DNA of 64,000 nt from Sinohyriopsis cumingii (Eukaryota; Mollusca; Bivalvia; Unionida; Unionidae), in assembly GCA_028554795.2 (NCBI GenBank), contig CM068839.1, forward strand, positions 11,249,220 through 11,313,219. The letters are read 5' to 3'. Shown here one piece after another: positions 24,516 through 35,526 of this stretch. Within the stretch, counting starts at the first letter, position 1. The number at the start of each line of letters is the position of its first letter. The position numbers and the translations under genes are program-made. Under the pieces are notes generated by a model. The model saw only the letters and a program-made list of their open reading frames with translations. It was not told where the DNA came from and made no database searches.

Positions 24516-24631
24516 AATTAAAGGAGTACCAGTATGTTGAGAGAGATAGTCATGCAATTAATTTAGTTGTACCTGTCCCACTCATTGAAGAATTAAGTGA
24601 AGGAATACCATCAAACTCTACTGATATTGAA

Positions 24632-25495
24632 GTGACAAATTGTCAGAATTCAGAAATTATGGATAATCTGGACCAGAAACTTTCCCGTTTGCAACAAGAA
24701 AGGAAAGAACTTATACAGTTATTATTTGTATATGAGCACTTATTTCCAAATGTTCCTACAAGAACAAACAAAATTTTCTATGACATTGAAATTGTAAATT
24801 CCACACCTGTGAAACAACACCCATACAGGATGAACCCTCACAGACAGGAATACTTGAAAAAAGAAATTCAGTATTTGCTTGAAAATGATTTCATAGAGCC
24901 CAGTAAAAGTGACTGGAGTTCACCATGTATACTTGTTCCGAAACCAGATAAAACTTTCCATATGTGCCCTGATGATAGGAAGGTGAACAGTGTGACTAAA
25001 ACAGATTCATTTCCATTACTAAGAATTGATGACTGCATTGATAAAATCGGAAATGCCAAGTATGTCACCAAATTTGACCTTCTGCAAGGATTTTGGCAAA
25101 TTCCACTGATGGAAAGAGCAAAGGAAATTTCAGCATTCATGGCTCCAGATGGACTTTATCAGTATAAAGTGATGCCGTTTAGGATGAAGGGTTTGCCAAG
25201 TACTTTTCAATGTCTGATGAATATGACTACCTCTGGTCTAGATAATTATGATGCTTACATCGACAATGTCATCATCTACAACAAAACCTGGAAAGAACAT
25301 TTAGCAACAATTTGGAAATTCTTTGACAGACTCACAGATGCATGCTTGACAATTAATTTATCCAAAAGTGAGTTCTGTCATGCTTGTGTAACATTTCTAG
25401 GACATATCATGGGACATGGACAAGTTAAACCTGTATATGCTAAGGTCAAGGCTATCTCTGAATTCCCTGTGCCTGTTAGTAAAAAGCAAATGTGA
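24632..25495 (+). pseudogene. Ty3/gypsy-type reverse transcriptase remnant, RNase H missing
   Basis: An open frame of 287 codons contains the canonical RT blocks in order: KQHPYRMNPHRQEYL, IEPSKSDWSSPCILVPKPDK, VTKFDLLQGFWQIPL, YKVMPFRMKGLPSTFQ and AYIDNVIIYN. The catalytic box, normally two aspartates (Y-x-D-D), reads Y-I-D-N, so the second metal-binding Asp is lost. The usual D-Y-R-K-V-N reads D-D-R-K-V-N. The thumb ends at KKQM, then TGA; similarity continues a few residues further (FLGLIGYL). RNase H is absent. A readable Gmr1-type spacer (YEHLFPNVPTRTN) precedes it. Confidence 0.85.
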
Positions 25496-25689
25496 TTTTT
25501 AGGCTTGATTGGATACTTGGACAAAAATAGGAAAATAAATACATCACTGTGTAGACAAATTCATTTGGAATAATTGGTGTCAATTTCATGGAGTTTTATT
25601 GTATATAAGAAGACAAATTAAGGTAAGAGTGAATGCATGTGCATGATGTTTGCAAAATTTTCCAAACAGGTAAAAGCTCTCTGGGGCAC

Positions 25690-26100
25690 AAGCATCTAGA
25701 CACAGCTCAGTGCTGCTGGGGCATATCAGCATTGATACTGATTAACAGTGCTGGGGCATATCAGCATTGATACTGATTAACAGTACTGGGGCATATCAGC
25801 ATTGATACTGATTAACAGTGCTGGGGCATATCAGCATTGATACTGATTAACAGTGCTGGGGCATATCAGCATTGATACTGATAACAATGCTGGAGCATAT
25901 CAGCATTGATACTGATTAACAGTGCTGGGGCATATCAGCATTGATACTGATAACAGTGCTGGGGCATATCAGCATTGATACTGATAACAGTGCTGGGGCA
26001 TATCAGCATTGATACTGATAACAGTGCTGGGGCATATCAGCATTGATACTGATAACAGTGCTGGGGCATATCAGCATTGATATTGATAACAGTGCTGGGG
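25690..26100. repeat. Minisatellite, 34/35-bp unit, about 11 copies, inside the retrotransposon
   Basis: The unit contains TGCTGGGGCATATCAGCATT and GATACTGATTAACAG (35 bp) or GATACTGATAACAG (34 bp). The 35-bp form dominates on the left, the 34-bp form on the right. It occupies the place between RT and the 3' LTR where RNase H should be. Confidence 0.95.
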
Positions 26101-26137
26101 CTGAATGAGTTAAGACTTGAGAAGTTAAAGTGTTTTA

Positions 26138-26586
26138 TGTTGTGACCAGTTTTGGGCTAATTATTTTGTTTTCTTCCATTTATTTGGATTTCAAGTTTCT
26201 TTTCCCTGGAAATATTAGTGGTCTGAATTAATTCTTGGACAAAGACAGTTATCAAAATTTACACAGAATTCAAAAACTGGAATATTATTTTCTTTGATTC
26301 AGCAAAGAACTGTTGACACATCAGTATGACACTGACCATAGCATACGTCATCACCTACCATTTTGGATTTCATCAGGATTCAAAGTCAGTTTCATTAGGA
26401 CTTTTTATTACTAGGACTTCTATTTTTTTAATTCTTGGATTATTTTTAGATTTGATTTGTAAAACTAAGTTTTTTTCTCATTTTTACCTTGTTTTTCTAT
26501 GCAAATAAATTATTTGTTAAATTTTACAAAGCTTGTTGTCTTCACTTTTTTCTTGTTACATTTTGTAAGAGCCTAGATTTGTAATA
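26138..26586 (+). repeat. 3' LTR
   Basis: Starts near TGTTGTGACCAGTTTTGGGC and ends AGCCTAGATTTGTAATA, against GTAACA in the 48.5-kb copy. It is longer than the 5' LTR and keeps a 42-bp segment the 5' copy has lost. Several substitutions separate the two LTRs, so insertion is not recent. No clear target duplication. Confidence 0.75.
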
Positions 26587-26589
26587 CTG

Positions 26590-27060
26590 CATTGTGATGA
26601 TTGTTTTCCATAAGTATTAAGTGCAACTGTTTACTGTTGATACAGGATGCTGGTTGCAGGCATAGAAAGTCCTCTGTCTTTTATCGTTTCTTCATAAGTT
26701 GGCTGGAAGCTGTTTATAAGCACAACTCTGTCTTGGGGTTGGGGGTATTTTACATTTTGCATAACATGTCATGTTCTCACAGGTGAATCCCACATTGGGA
26801 ACTTTTAAGGGATTAGACATTTAATTTTAGGGAATTTCTGACCACACATAGTTTGAACAAGAATACTCGTGCACTGATTTATGTGTTTGTTTTGTTTTTG
26901 TGGTTTAAATGTCATTTTTCAGCACATGACAACGAATTAAGAAGGGGATGCCAGCACCACTAGAAAAAGAGAAAACTGAATCATTAAAGAGCATTTTTTT
27001 CTTATGAAATTGTTCCTTTTTTTAAATCGATTTCTTTTCAGGATACCCAACATTTGTAAG
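26590..27060. other. Intron, nothing recognised
   Basis: AT-rich sequence with no supported feature. Confidence 0.5.
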
Positions 27061-27061
27061 G

Positions 27062-27375
27062 TTGTTAACAACATTACTCCAAGAGGTTTAAAAAACCGTC
27101 ATATGTATGTAAAAACATTACTCCAAGAGGTTTAAAAATCCGTCATATATATGTAAAAACATTACTCCAAGAGGTTTAAAAAACCGTCATATATATGTAA
27201 AAACATTACTCCAAGAGGTTTAAAAAACCGTCATATGTATGTAAAAACATTACTCCATGAGGTTTAAAAAACCGTCATATATATGTAAAAACATTACTCC
27301 AAGAGGTTTAAAAAACCGTCATATATATGTAAAAACATTACTCCAAGAGGTTTAAAAAACCGTCATTTGTATGCA
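27062..27375. repeat. Minisatellite, 43-bp unit, 7 copies
   Basis: The unit contains AAAACATTACTCCAAGAGGT and TTAAAAAACCGTCATATATA. Copies are nearly identical, so the array is young. Confidence 0.95.
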
Positions 27376-27379
27376 AAAG

Positions 27380-28586
27380 CATTGTATATTACTGCTTTTT
27401 TGTTTGTTCAAAATCTAGGGACTTATTAGATAAAACGACCATCAACACTGAAACTTGATTATTTTTTTAATTGTTTTGTTAGTGAAATATTGATGCTGTG
27501 TTCTTAATGCAAGTAGTAGTGACATTTCTTCTTGAGAAAATTTCAGGCATTTTAAACAAACTGTGGAACCCTGTCCTTCACAATGAACTATATCAGTGAA
27601 TGAATTTTTTTTTGTTTACCAAATATGTAATGTGTTTGGTTGCCTTGCAATCTTTGATCATATTTGTGAACGAGTTGGCTGATATAAGGTAGTTGAATTA
27701 TAATATAATAAATATAATTATATTTATAACAGTTTTGATTTATCAATTCAAATGAATTGACCTGTCAGGTGACCACTAGCTCCCATGCAGGTAGGATTTG
27801 CATGCCTTTTAACTTTTCTTTTACCCCACCCCTATATTTGATTTGGTACCAAAGACATAATTAACATAATAATACAAAATTGGGTCAGATATTAAAAGAG
27901 TGTAAAACTACAGCATATAGCATGGCCAGTACTTAATTAGGTCAGCATTGTCAGTACTTAATTAGGTCAGCATGGTCAGTACTTAATTATAGAATTGTAT
28001 GTGGACATAGCTGTGATGGTAGAATACATTTGAATCCAAGAGGGCATATTACACTTAGAAATGAGTACACTAAAATCAGGTTTAGATGCAACTAAAACTT
28101 CACAGAACATATTTATTTGGTGTTTATTTATTAAAGTGTTGCTACCAGGGAAGTTTATCCCACGGACATGTTCACTGGTCAAAATTTCACCAAATATTGT
28201 TATTTATAGTATACCGAAAATGTTGTTTGTAACAAATATTGAACAAAAATATGACATCTTATTAAACATTTAGAATTTGATGATGTTGATTCTAATTTCT
28301 GGGCTCTAACCACTGTCTTCAGTTACTGCATACCATGTATCATTTACTAATTTTGATAGTGGTGTTTCAAATTTTAAAAACATGCCTGCCCCACATTATA
28401 AACAGTTTTTAAGTTACATGGAAGCAAGATATAAAAGGAATGGTGTAGTTGAAAAGGCAATTATCCTGAGATAACAGAAAACATTTTCATTGGAAATTAA
28501 ATTCTATCCACACCCCGAATTAAGGGTTAGTCCCTAAACATAGGGTGGGCATATAACGTGCTTTCATGTTACTCTTGCTTTTGCAG
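27380..28586. other. Intron leading to the acceptor of exon c
   Basis: AT-rich sequence with one short triplication (about 25 bp, AGTACTTAATTAGGTCAGCA) at 27,927-27,988. It ends in the polypyrimidine-rich acceptor CTTGCTTTTGCAG at 28,574-28,586. Short open frames here carry no recognisable motif. Confidence 0.6.
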
Positions 28587-28703
28587 GGAGGACTTAAAAA
28601 AGCGCTACACACTTGACAGTAAAGAATTGCAGGAGGTGATTCATACGGAGGTCAAACGCATTGAGAAGGAACACAATCAGGAGCTCAAAGTACAGCAGGC
28701 AAA
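28587..28703 (+). CDS. LRRCC1: LRRCC1-like coiled-coil protein, internal exon c
   Basis: A 117-nt exon. Its first base completes the Arg codon split from exon b, then come 38 codons and two bases of a Lys codon completed by exon d. Acceptor CTTTTGCAG; donor AA|GTAAGT. The translation runs EDLKKRYTLDSKELQEVIHT to ELKVQQAK. It is charged and helical. The register fits the LRRCC1 segment just before the conserved LEDEF motif encoded in exon d, and no residues appear missing at the joins. The preceding intron is 13,065 bp and the following one 26,015 bp. Confidence 0.78.
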
Positions 28704-28805
28704 GTAAGTTAACAATGTTTCTGGCAAGGAATCATTAGTTTGCTTAAAGGCTGAAAGCTACGTTTTGATAACTTACAAAATATAAAGCATGTAAGTCGCA
28801 TGCAT

Positions 28806-28824
28806 ACATATATATATATATATA

Positions 28825-28901
<77 letters not shown>
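28806..28901. repeat. (TA)n microsatellite
   Basis: TA run with a single C interruption near 28,827, about 100 bp after the exon c donor. Confidence 0.97.
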
Positions 28902-28904
28902 CTG

Positions 28905-29340
28905 ATAGGATAAATCAATATATCACTAATGATGACCTCATGTGGCCAAGTCTTAGACCTGTGCAGCATACACAGTCTGTATATGGCAGTCGGTGAGACA
29001 TGTTCCCATTGTTTTTAGACCTTTATCCCATGAATGTAAATCATGCATACATAGTGATCAATGACATGAAATTTTTGCCTGCAGGTCTATGAGAAATGGG
29101 TTGTTTTTCTTGTTGCTTTTGCTTTTGTGAGTCTTCAAACCTGATTTCTAAAAAAGGACTTGGAAAAACCATTTGGGCTGGAAACATTGCTGTCATACGA
29201 AAGCACTCAATTTGGGCCACTGTAGGAACATGGCTAACAGTAAGCAGCTTCGCCAACTGTGATTATACAACATCTCAACAGTAAACATAACAAATAAAAG
29301 AAACAATCACTATCCTCAAAAGGATGAATGTGTAATATTC
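28905..29340. other. Intron, nothing recognised
   Basis: No supported feature. Overlapping open frames on both strands here share no recognisable domain. Confidence 0.5.
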
Positions 29341-29342
29341 TA

Positions 29343-29521
29343 TGAGCTTGGTATAACACTGTCATGTCTTGGTATAACACTGTCAAGTCTTGGTATAACA
29401 CTGTCAAGTCTTGGTATAATACTTTCAAGTCTTGGTATAACACTGTCAAGTCTTGGTATAACACTGTCAAGTCTTGGTATAACACTGTCAAGTCTTGGTA
29501 TAACACTGTCAAGTCTTGGTT
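29343..29521. repeat. Minisatellite, 21-bp unit, about 9 copies
   Basis: Unit CTTGGTATAACACTGTCAAG plus T. The 21-bp length opens frames on both strands (7-residue unit SWYNTVK on plus, YQDLTVL on minus). Not coding. Confidence 0.95.
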
Positions 29522-29784
29522 CCTGTTCATCTTGGCCACATTTACCCTATTTGACACTTGTATATAATGCTGCCTGTTTGCTAACCGTTTAAAACTTTGC
29601 TGTAAAATGCAGACTTGAAAGCACTTAACACCTGTATATACAATAATAAACACATGTACAGCTAATAAAGAAATCAAACAGAATGGAAACAGAAATGTAC
29701 AATCTAATGTAATGTTCATGCATTGAAGTCTCCAAGTTGCCACACAAATAGATGAGTGTCATGGTCAATCATATCTCTTGCAAC
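29522..29784. other. Intron spacer between two arrays
   Basis: Unique-looking sequence of about 260 bp, nothing recognised. Confidence 0.5.
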
Positions 29785-30250
29785 ATTTAAATTGGTATGG
29801 TTGGTAACCAGTCTGTTTATAGTGTACCATACACAAAACATTTAAATTGGTAAGGTTGGTAACCAGTCTGTTTATAGTGTACCATACACAAAACATTTAA
29901 ATTGGTAAGGTTGGTAACCAGTCTGTTTATAGTGTTACTACATACCATACACAAAACATTTAAATTGTTAAGGTTGGTAACCAGTCTGTTTATAGTGTTA
30001 CTACATACCATACACAAAACATTTAAATTGTTAAGGTTGGTAACCAGTCTGTTTATAGTGTTACTACATACCATACACAAAACATTTAAATTGTTAAGGT
30101 TGGTAACCAGTCTGTTTATAGTGTTACTACATACCATACACAAAACATTTAAATTGGTAAGGTTGGTAACCAGTCTGTTTATAGTGTACCATACACAAAA
30201 CATTTAAATTGGTATGGTTGGTAACCAGTCTGTTTATAGTGTCACTACAC
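29785..30250. repeat. Minisatellite, 54/63-bp unit, about 8 copies
   Basis: The unit contains CATACACAAAACATTTAAAT, GGTTGGTAACCAGTCTGTTT and ATAGTG, with or without a 9-bp TTACTACAT block. The central four copies have the block, the outer ones lack it. Both unit lengths are multiples of 3, so open frames run through on both strands. Not coding. Confidence 0.95.
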
Positions 30251-30254
30251 ACCA

Positions 30255-30548
30255 TAAACAAAACATGGTTCCAATTTGGAAAAAAGACAAATAAGTCAGT
30301 TAGGGTATTGTGCAAGTTAAGATACTTCAGGTAATATATATAAAACCATTTTGTTAAAAATATTTCACTCATCCAAGGAAAAAGTCATATGCAGTATTGT
30401 ACCTGTGTATGCACCAAGAACACTGTAGACATGAAGTAAACAATAATGTTGACCTTGGAAAAAAATACTGGTAGTTTTACAGATTGAAAAGCAAATTAAT
30501 TCACCAGTGAATTTGTTTATTAAAGCAACATTCAAATACATAGGCATT
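30255..30548. other. Intron spacer, nothing recognised
   Basis: AT-rich sequence between two minisatellites. Confidence 0.5.
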
Positions 30549-30893
30549 GTCAATGTGTAGCATGGGCAGACAAAAGGAATACAATGTGTAGCATGGGCAG
30601 ACAAAAGGAATCAATGTGTATCATGGGCAGACAAAAGGAATCAATGTGTAGCATGGGCAGACAAAAGGAATACAATGTGTAGCATGGGCAGACAAAAGGA
30701 ATCAATGTGTAGCATGGGCAGACAAAAGGAATCAATGTGTAGCATGGGCAGACAAAAGGAATCAATGTGTAGCATGGGCAGACAAAAGGAATCAATGTGT
30801 AGCATGGGCAGACAAAAGGAATACAATGTGTAGTATGGGCAGACAAAAGGAATCAATGTGTAGCATGGGCAGACAAAAGGAATACAATGTGAA
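30549..30893. repeat. Minisatellite, 30/31-bp unit, about 12 copies
   Basis: The unit contains CAATGTGTAGCATGGGCAGA and CAAAAGGAAT. 31-bp units have GAATACAATG instead of GAATCAATG. The one-base difference moves the frame, so the overlapping minus-strand open frames are chance. Confidence 0.95.
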
Positions 30894-30894
30894 T

Positions 30895-32086
30895 TTGAAG
30901 ATAAAGAAAACATGTCTGCAACATTAAGCAGGCCTTTTGTTATTTTCCTTATAAAACAAAGACTTACCCTTACCACAGTGATTTGTATATATGTAAGGAA
31001 TGCATGTCCACTAACAAGATGGAACACGAGGTAACCTTTGAATCCCTAAAATGAACTAAGTTCTTAAAGAGAAAAAGGTTCTGATATGGTTTTCTAGAAA
31101 ATGGAACAGACAGTTGTAACACTAATTAAAAAACTGCAGAAGACTGCTTCAGATGTAATTTCTCTGGTGACAGTTACGGCAGACATAGAATGACATATCT
31201 GACTAATGCATATAACCATGTGACATATAGAATGGTGTGCAAAATAAGAGCTTGGAATGCAAAAGGTCATTCTAACTTTTTGTCCACTCTGCTAGGATTT
31301 ATTCGCATTGATTGGATGGTTAGTTTTCAAGACTAAAAAAAAGATTAGCTACACAATAGCGGCAGGTAAGTATTGCATACTTAAAATTAGTTTTATCCCC
31401 AAATAAACTACATACCTCCTTGATGGAAAGCTGTCACTGTTTTATTTTCTTTCACTTTTATGAACTGAAGGTTCACTCTCAGATTTCCAGATTATACTCT
31501 CAGTTTTGGACACAATAAGGTCTTTCACCCAGGTACTGAAGTCATACAGAGAACCCTATCTGTTGTGGTGTATATTTAATTTATTTTGTGTACCTGGCTG
31601 TTATCATATCTATGACTATAAAAATGGAATATTTGCCTACCTGATTTTCTCATGAATCTAAGAAGCCAGCAAGATTTTGATAAAAATTGTATTTCAATCC
31701 CTAACTTTGTTATGAGCTTAAAGTTCTGGGAGTGAACTTGTTTACAATTTGGTGGGATTCTTCAGAAATTTCAGTTTTTTAGAACATTCTGTTGAATCAT
31801 AGGTCAAATGACAGTTTGTATATAAAGGAATTTGGTAAACAATGATTTATTCCCACTTTATGATAAGTCTGTTGAATCATTTATAGTTTTGTTCAGATAT
31901 GATTTGAGAGGAATTATTTATTTAAATTATTCATTAGAATTGCAAAGTGCCCTTTGGCATTTTGGACTAAAACACTATCTTGGACTTATTGAGAACTCAT
32001 TCAAAGACATTCAGGATTACATCATTTTGGTACATTAGGACATTCAAGACTGTTTGAATTATTAGGAACATTAAATACTTTTGGAC
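30895..32086. other. Intron, nothing recognised
   Basis: About 1.2 kb of AT-rich sequence. The part from about 31,830 has short TTAGGAC/TTTTGGACT motifs like those in the nearby LTR family, so it could be a very old LTR piece; not certain. Confidence 0.45.
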
Positions 32087-32612
32087 TTGTAATAATAATA
32101 ATAATAAAAATAATAATAATAATAAAAATAATAATGCTTTATTTATAGAGGGTGACTCATTAGTCAAGGACTATTCTTCCTTGAGGCCCTCTTAAGGAGA
32201 GTATAACAATGCACATTATATGAAGATAGCAATAATTACTGTTTATTTTAAATGTTTAGTATTAAAATACTAAATTCCATTATCTGTTAGAAACACATAC
32301 ATGCTCATGATATCTCTTCTTAAATGCTCTAATATTTTCAGCATATTTTACATGTAGTGGAAGCTTGTTCCACAGAACCGTACCAGAGTATTGGAAGCTG
32401 TTTTTAAATTGCTCTGTTCTTGGTTTTGGTGCTAGAAGGTTTCCATGTGATATTGATCTCAACTAGTATTTTGTTGAAAAAGGCCTGAATAAGTCCTGAA
32501 GATACTCTGGTGCAGATTCATGTAGACATTTATATTAAAGAACTGCCTTGTGAAAATCAATCCTGTCATATATTGTGAACCATTGAGTTCTGTAAACAAT
32601 GTTTTTGAGGGA
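32087..32612 (-). mobile_element. LINE 3' end: C-terminal ORF2 remnant and (TTA)n tail
   Basis: Minus strand. Residues include APEYLQDLFRPFSTKY and then, at 32,462-32,280, SISHGNLLAPKPRTEQFK, SGTVLWNKLPLHVK and FKKRYHEHV, a typical C-terminal segment of CR1/Jockey-group non-LTR polyproteins. A stop interrupts the frame near 32,470. The 3' UTR is short and ends in an imperfect ATT/TTA microsatellite (32,087-32,135 on plus), normal for this LINE group. A solo LTR sits at its upstream side. It may be the tail of the same element as the RT piece at 33,629-34,830. Confidence 0.75.
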
Positions 32613-33086
32613 TGTTACGTGTTTAGGCTCGAATAAATAGTAACAAAAGAAAGAGTGAAAACAACAAGCTTTGAAAAAACATCATTATTTCCCTGCAAAA
32701 TTCTATAAAAATGAAACAAATGAACTTACAGTTTGAAGAATCAAAATCAAAAATAATCATAGAATAATCAACGAATAAAATTTTAAAGTCCTAATAACAA
32801 AATGTTCTAATGATTTCAAGTTCGAGTCCCAACAAAGAATCCAAGATGGAAGATGATGATGTATGCTGTAATCTGTAGTATTGAAATATATAGTTTCTTG
32901 TAGAAACAAGAATTATCACTCTGGTTTTGGAAATTTGAATAATTTTTTTACAAAAACTGTCCTTGTTCAACAATTTCACATAAGCACATGTATTTTCCAG
33001 GAAAAAAAGAATTGATCCTTTTGAATCCAAGTAATTTGAAATAACTCTAATCCAAGTAATTTGAAATAACTCCAAACAGCACAACA
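32613..33086 (-). mobile_element. Solo LTR, minus strand
   Basis: Read on the minus strand it shares GAACAAGGACA, TACAGCATACATCATCATCT, TCCATCTTGGATTCTT, TTCAAAGCTTGTTGTTTTCA and the end AGCCTAAACACGTAACA with the LTRs at 48.5 and 26.1 kb. It inserted within LINE sequence: the LINE reading frame resumes right after its AACA end. Its 5' limit is approximate and no target duplication was found. Confidence 0.75.
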
Positions 33087-33419
33087 TACAACTTCCAATA
33101 TAAGAGAAAGCCCAGCTGCAACTGAGAATAATTCTCCAAAACACAGGTTATATCATCTTCTAAAACATAAAAGGGGTCACGTCATCATGTTCTAGAAGGT
33201 TGTAGAAATTAGGTACTTGTTAAAGAACATGCACATCCAGTGTGTGGCCATGATGAAAACCAATCATTTTACTCTAAGAGTTAAAAAATTAAAAAATTGT
33301 TTACATCTTAAACACGTAGTCCCATCATGACCTTGACAACAACCAATCATTTTAAAATAAAAATAGAACTTATTTACGTGGTTGCTACTAATTTTGAATC
33401 AAGGTCATGATCTATATCA
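33087..33419. other. Unassigned interval in a nested-transposon region
   Basis: A direct duplication of about 25 bp (TCCAAGTAATTTGAAATAAC) lies inside the LTR edge at 33,024-33,072. A GACCAATCATTTTA-like block occurs twice at 33,255-33,350. No coding signal. Confidence 0.45.
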
Positions 33420-33583
33420 ACATGTGGATATGTGAGAAAGCTTGCCAGTAGCTTCTTATGGGTCGGTGGTTCATTCCGGGGTTTTCCCGGGTTTTTCCTC
33501 CACCATTAATACTGGCCACCATGTATAACCTATCGTGTGCTGAAAAATGGCATTAAACCCTACAACAACAACAACAACAAAAC
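33420..33583 (+). mobile_element. SINE family A fragment, 5' truncated
   Basis: Matches the 3' two thirds of the complete copy at 35,527: GTGAGAAAGCTTGCCAGTAG, GGTCGGTGGTTC, TTTTCCTCCACCATTAATAC, GTGCTGAAAAATGGCATTAA. It ends in (CAA)n. The tRNA head is absent. Confidence 0.85.
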
Positions 33584-33628
33584 TTATCAATATGGTCATC
33601 CCATAATAAATTATTATCTACAAGCTTT

Positions 33629-34830
33629 TTATGCTTGACCTTTTTCTAACAGATGATTATTTATTGCAAGAGATAGTTCTGGGTTCCCTGACTTGTGTAG
33701 CTTTTGTGATGTCCATAAAACCATACATTTTGTTTTACCTTCATTAATTACCATTCTATTTTGTTGTGCCCAACTTTGGACTCTAATAAGGTCTGAGTTT
33801 AATCTCATTTGGATAACTTCAGTATCAGAACTTGATGTGTACAAGGTTGCATCATCTGCAAACAAATCTGTATTTGTGGATTCGTTATTTAATGGTAGAT
33901 CATTGATATAGATAAGGAAGAGGAGAGGGCCCAAAACTGAGCCTTGAGGGACTCCTGAATGAATAGTGTGAGTTTGAGAGCTAATATTGCCAATGCTTAC
34001 TTGTTGACACCTTTGGTTTAGGTATGATCTAAACCAGTTTAAAGAAGGATTGTTGAACCTGTAATAGTTCAACTTTTGCAGCAGAGTTTCATGATCAAAA
34101 AGATCAAAGGCTTTCTTGAAGTCAAGGAAAACATTCCCAGTCATATGTCCATTATCCATTTCCTTCAGCCAAAGATCAATTAATTTAGTTAAGTTCTGTT
34201 TGGCACAAGTGGTACTTTCTCAATCCTGTTGTGCTTTATGAAAAAGAAAGTAGGTTTCAAAAAATGTATAGACCTGAATGGCTACATGCCTTGCAAATAA
34301 TTTTGACAGTACAGGTAGAATTGATCTTGGTCTGTAATTCCCTGGGTCCTCTTTTCTCCTTTCTTAAAGATAGGTGTAACCTTTGCACATTTCAGTATTT
34401 CTGGAAAATTTCCACTTATACAGTTTATGATATGCATTAATGACTTTGTTATTACTGGTGCAGCAATTTTAAGAATTCATGGACCATTACCATCCAGACC
34501 AGAGGATTTATTAATACTCAACTTATTGAGCAAATCAAAAACATCAGCTTCACTAACATTAGCTATTGACAAATATTTATCATCAGGAATTTTAGCTCTT
34601 ACTAATGAAAGAAGAGCATCAAGTTCAGTTGGGATGTTAGTCAGGTTCTGAATACTGTTACAGAGATGATTATGAAGAAATTGTTGAACATTTCCACAAT
34701 GTATTGTACAAATGTTGCTGTATCATCATTTTGCTTAAGTCTAGGGGGAAAACAACTGTCCTAGGGTGGGTTCAGCTTTTAGATGCTTCCACAATATCTT
34801 GGTTACAACTCTTACTTTGAGCAAAATCTC
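33629..34830 (-). pseudogene. LINE reverse transcriptase remnant (CR1/Jockey-group type)
   Basis: Minus strand. The longest intact frame (34,159-33,629) holds RT blocks in order: VFLDFKKAFDLFDHETLLQK, LNWFRSYLNQRCQQV, SGVPQGSVLGPLLFLIYIND and FADDATLY with both catalytic aspartates, then thumb residues NEGKTKCMV. Upstream, in shifted frames up to about 34,830, are LLNKLSINKSSGLDGNGP and PPRLKQNDDTAT, the N-terminal RT region. Frameshifts and stops make it a pseudogene. The pre-RT linker continues at 36,172-36,500 beyond an inserted plus-strand LINE. Confidence 0.85.
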
Positions 34831-35514
34831 TAAGGAGGTATGTTTCTCTATCCCACCAGTATCCAAAAACTTTGTTAAAAAATGTCTCAGTGAACTTGAT
34901 ACAAAGAAAGCTACAGGACTTGATCAGATTGGTCCACGACTCATTAAATCTTCATCCTCTGCTACTGTAGATAGTATAACATTCATAATCAATTTAAGTA
35001 TTGCAACCTGATCTGTCCCCATAATATGGAAAACTGCAAAAGTAACTACTATTCACAAATCTGGTTCTAAGGATGATGCTGATAACTAACGACCAATCTC
35101 AATACTACCAAACTTGTCAAAATTGATTGAAAAACATGTCCATGACTCATTCATGTCATATTTAACCAAACACTTGCGGTTACACCCTAATCAATCAGGC
35201 TGTAGACAGAAACATTCATGTGAGACTGCCTTGATCTCCCTACCTGATAAATGGCTTCAAGCACTTGACCAGGTAGAATAATAAGATCTGTATTTGTAGA
35301 TTTCAGGAAAGCTTTTGACATGGTGGATCATGAAATCCTCTTGAAGAAACTGAAAATCTACCAGTGTGATGAAAGAACAATTAGATGGTTTACTTCGTAC
35401 TTAAATGAGAGAACACAACATGTTTACATAAATAATGTTCTGTCTGAACCTGGAACAGTTAGATATGGAGTACCACATGGCTCAATTCTAGGTCCATTGC
35501 TATTTATTTTATTT

Positions 35515-35526
35515 ACCACTTTTACT
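35515..35526 (+). repeat. Target-site duplication, left copy
   Basis: ACCACTTTTACT, repeated exactly at 35,794-35,805 around the SINE. Confidence 0.93.

Larger units (their letters stand above)
21935..26586 (+). mobile_element. Decayed LTR retrotransposon, Ty3/gypsy-type domains in Gmr1-like order
   Basis: Direct repeats at 21,935-22,303 and 26,138-26,586 enclose remnants of Gag, protease, integrase with a GPY/F module, and reverse transcriptase, in that order, all on the plus strand. In ordinary Ty3/gypsy elements integrase follows RT and RNase H. Protease-integrase-RT with a gypsy-type RT is the arrangement described for Gmr1-like elements. The copy is dead: Gag is cut off, the protease N-terminus is missing, integrase is frameshifted and gapped, RNase H is absent and replaced by a minisatellite. 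Solo or partial LTRs of the family lie at 15.9, 32.6 (minus) and 48.5 kb. Confidence 0.8.

Noticed and set aside
29234..30372. Open frames on both strands over the 21-bp and 63-bp arrays
   Set aside because: Unit lengths are multiples of three, which alone explains the frames.
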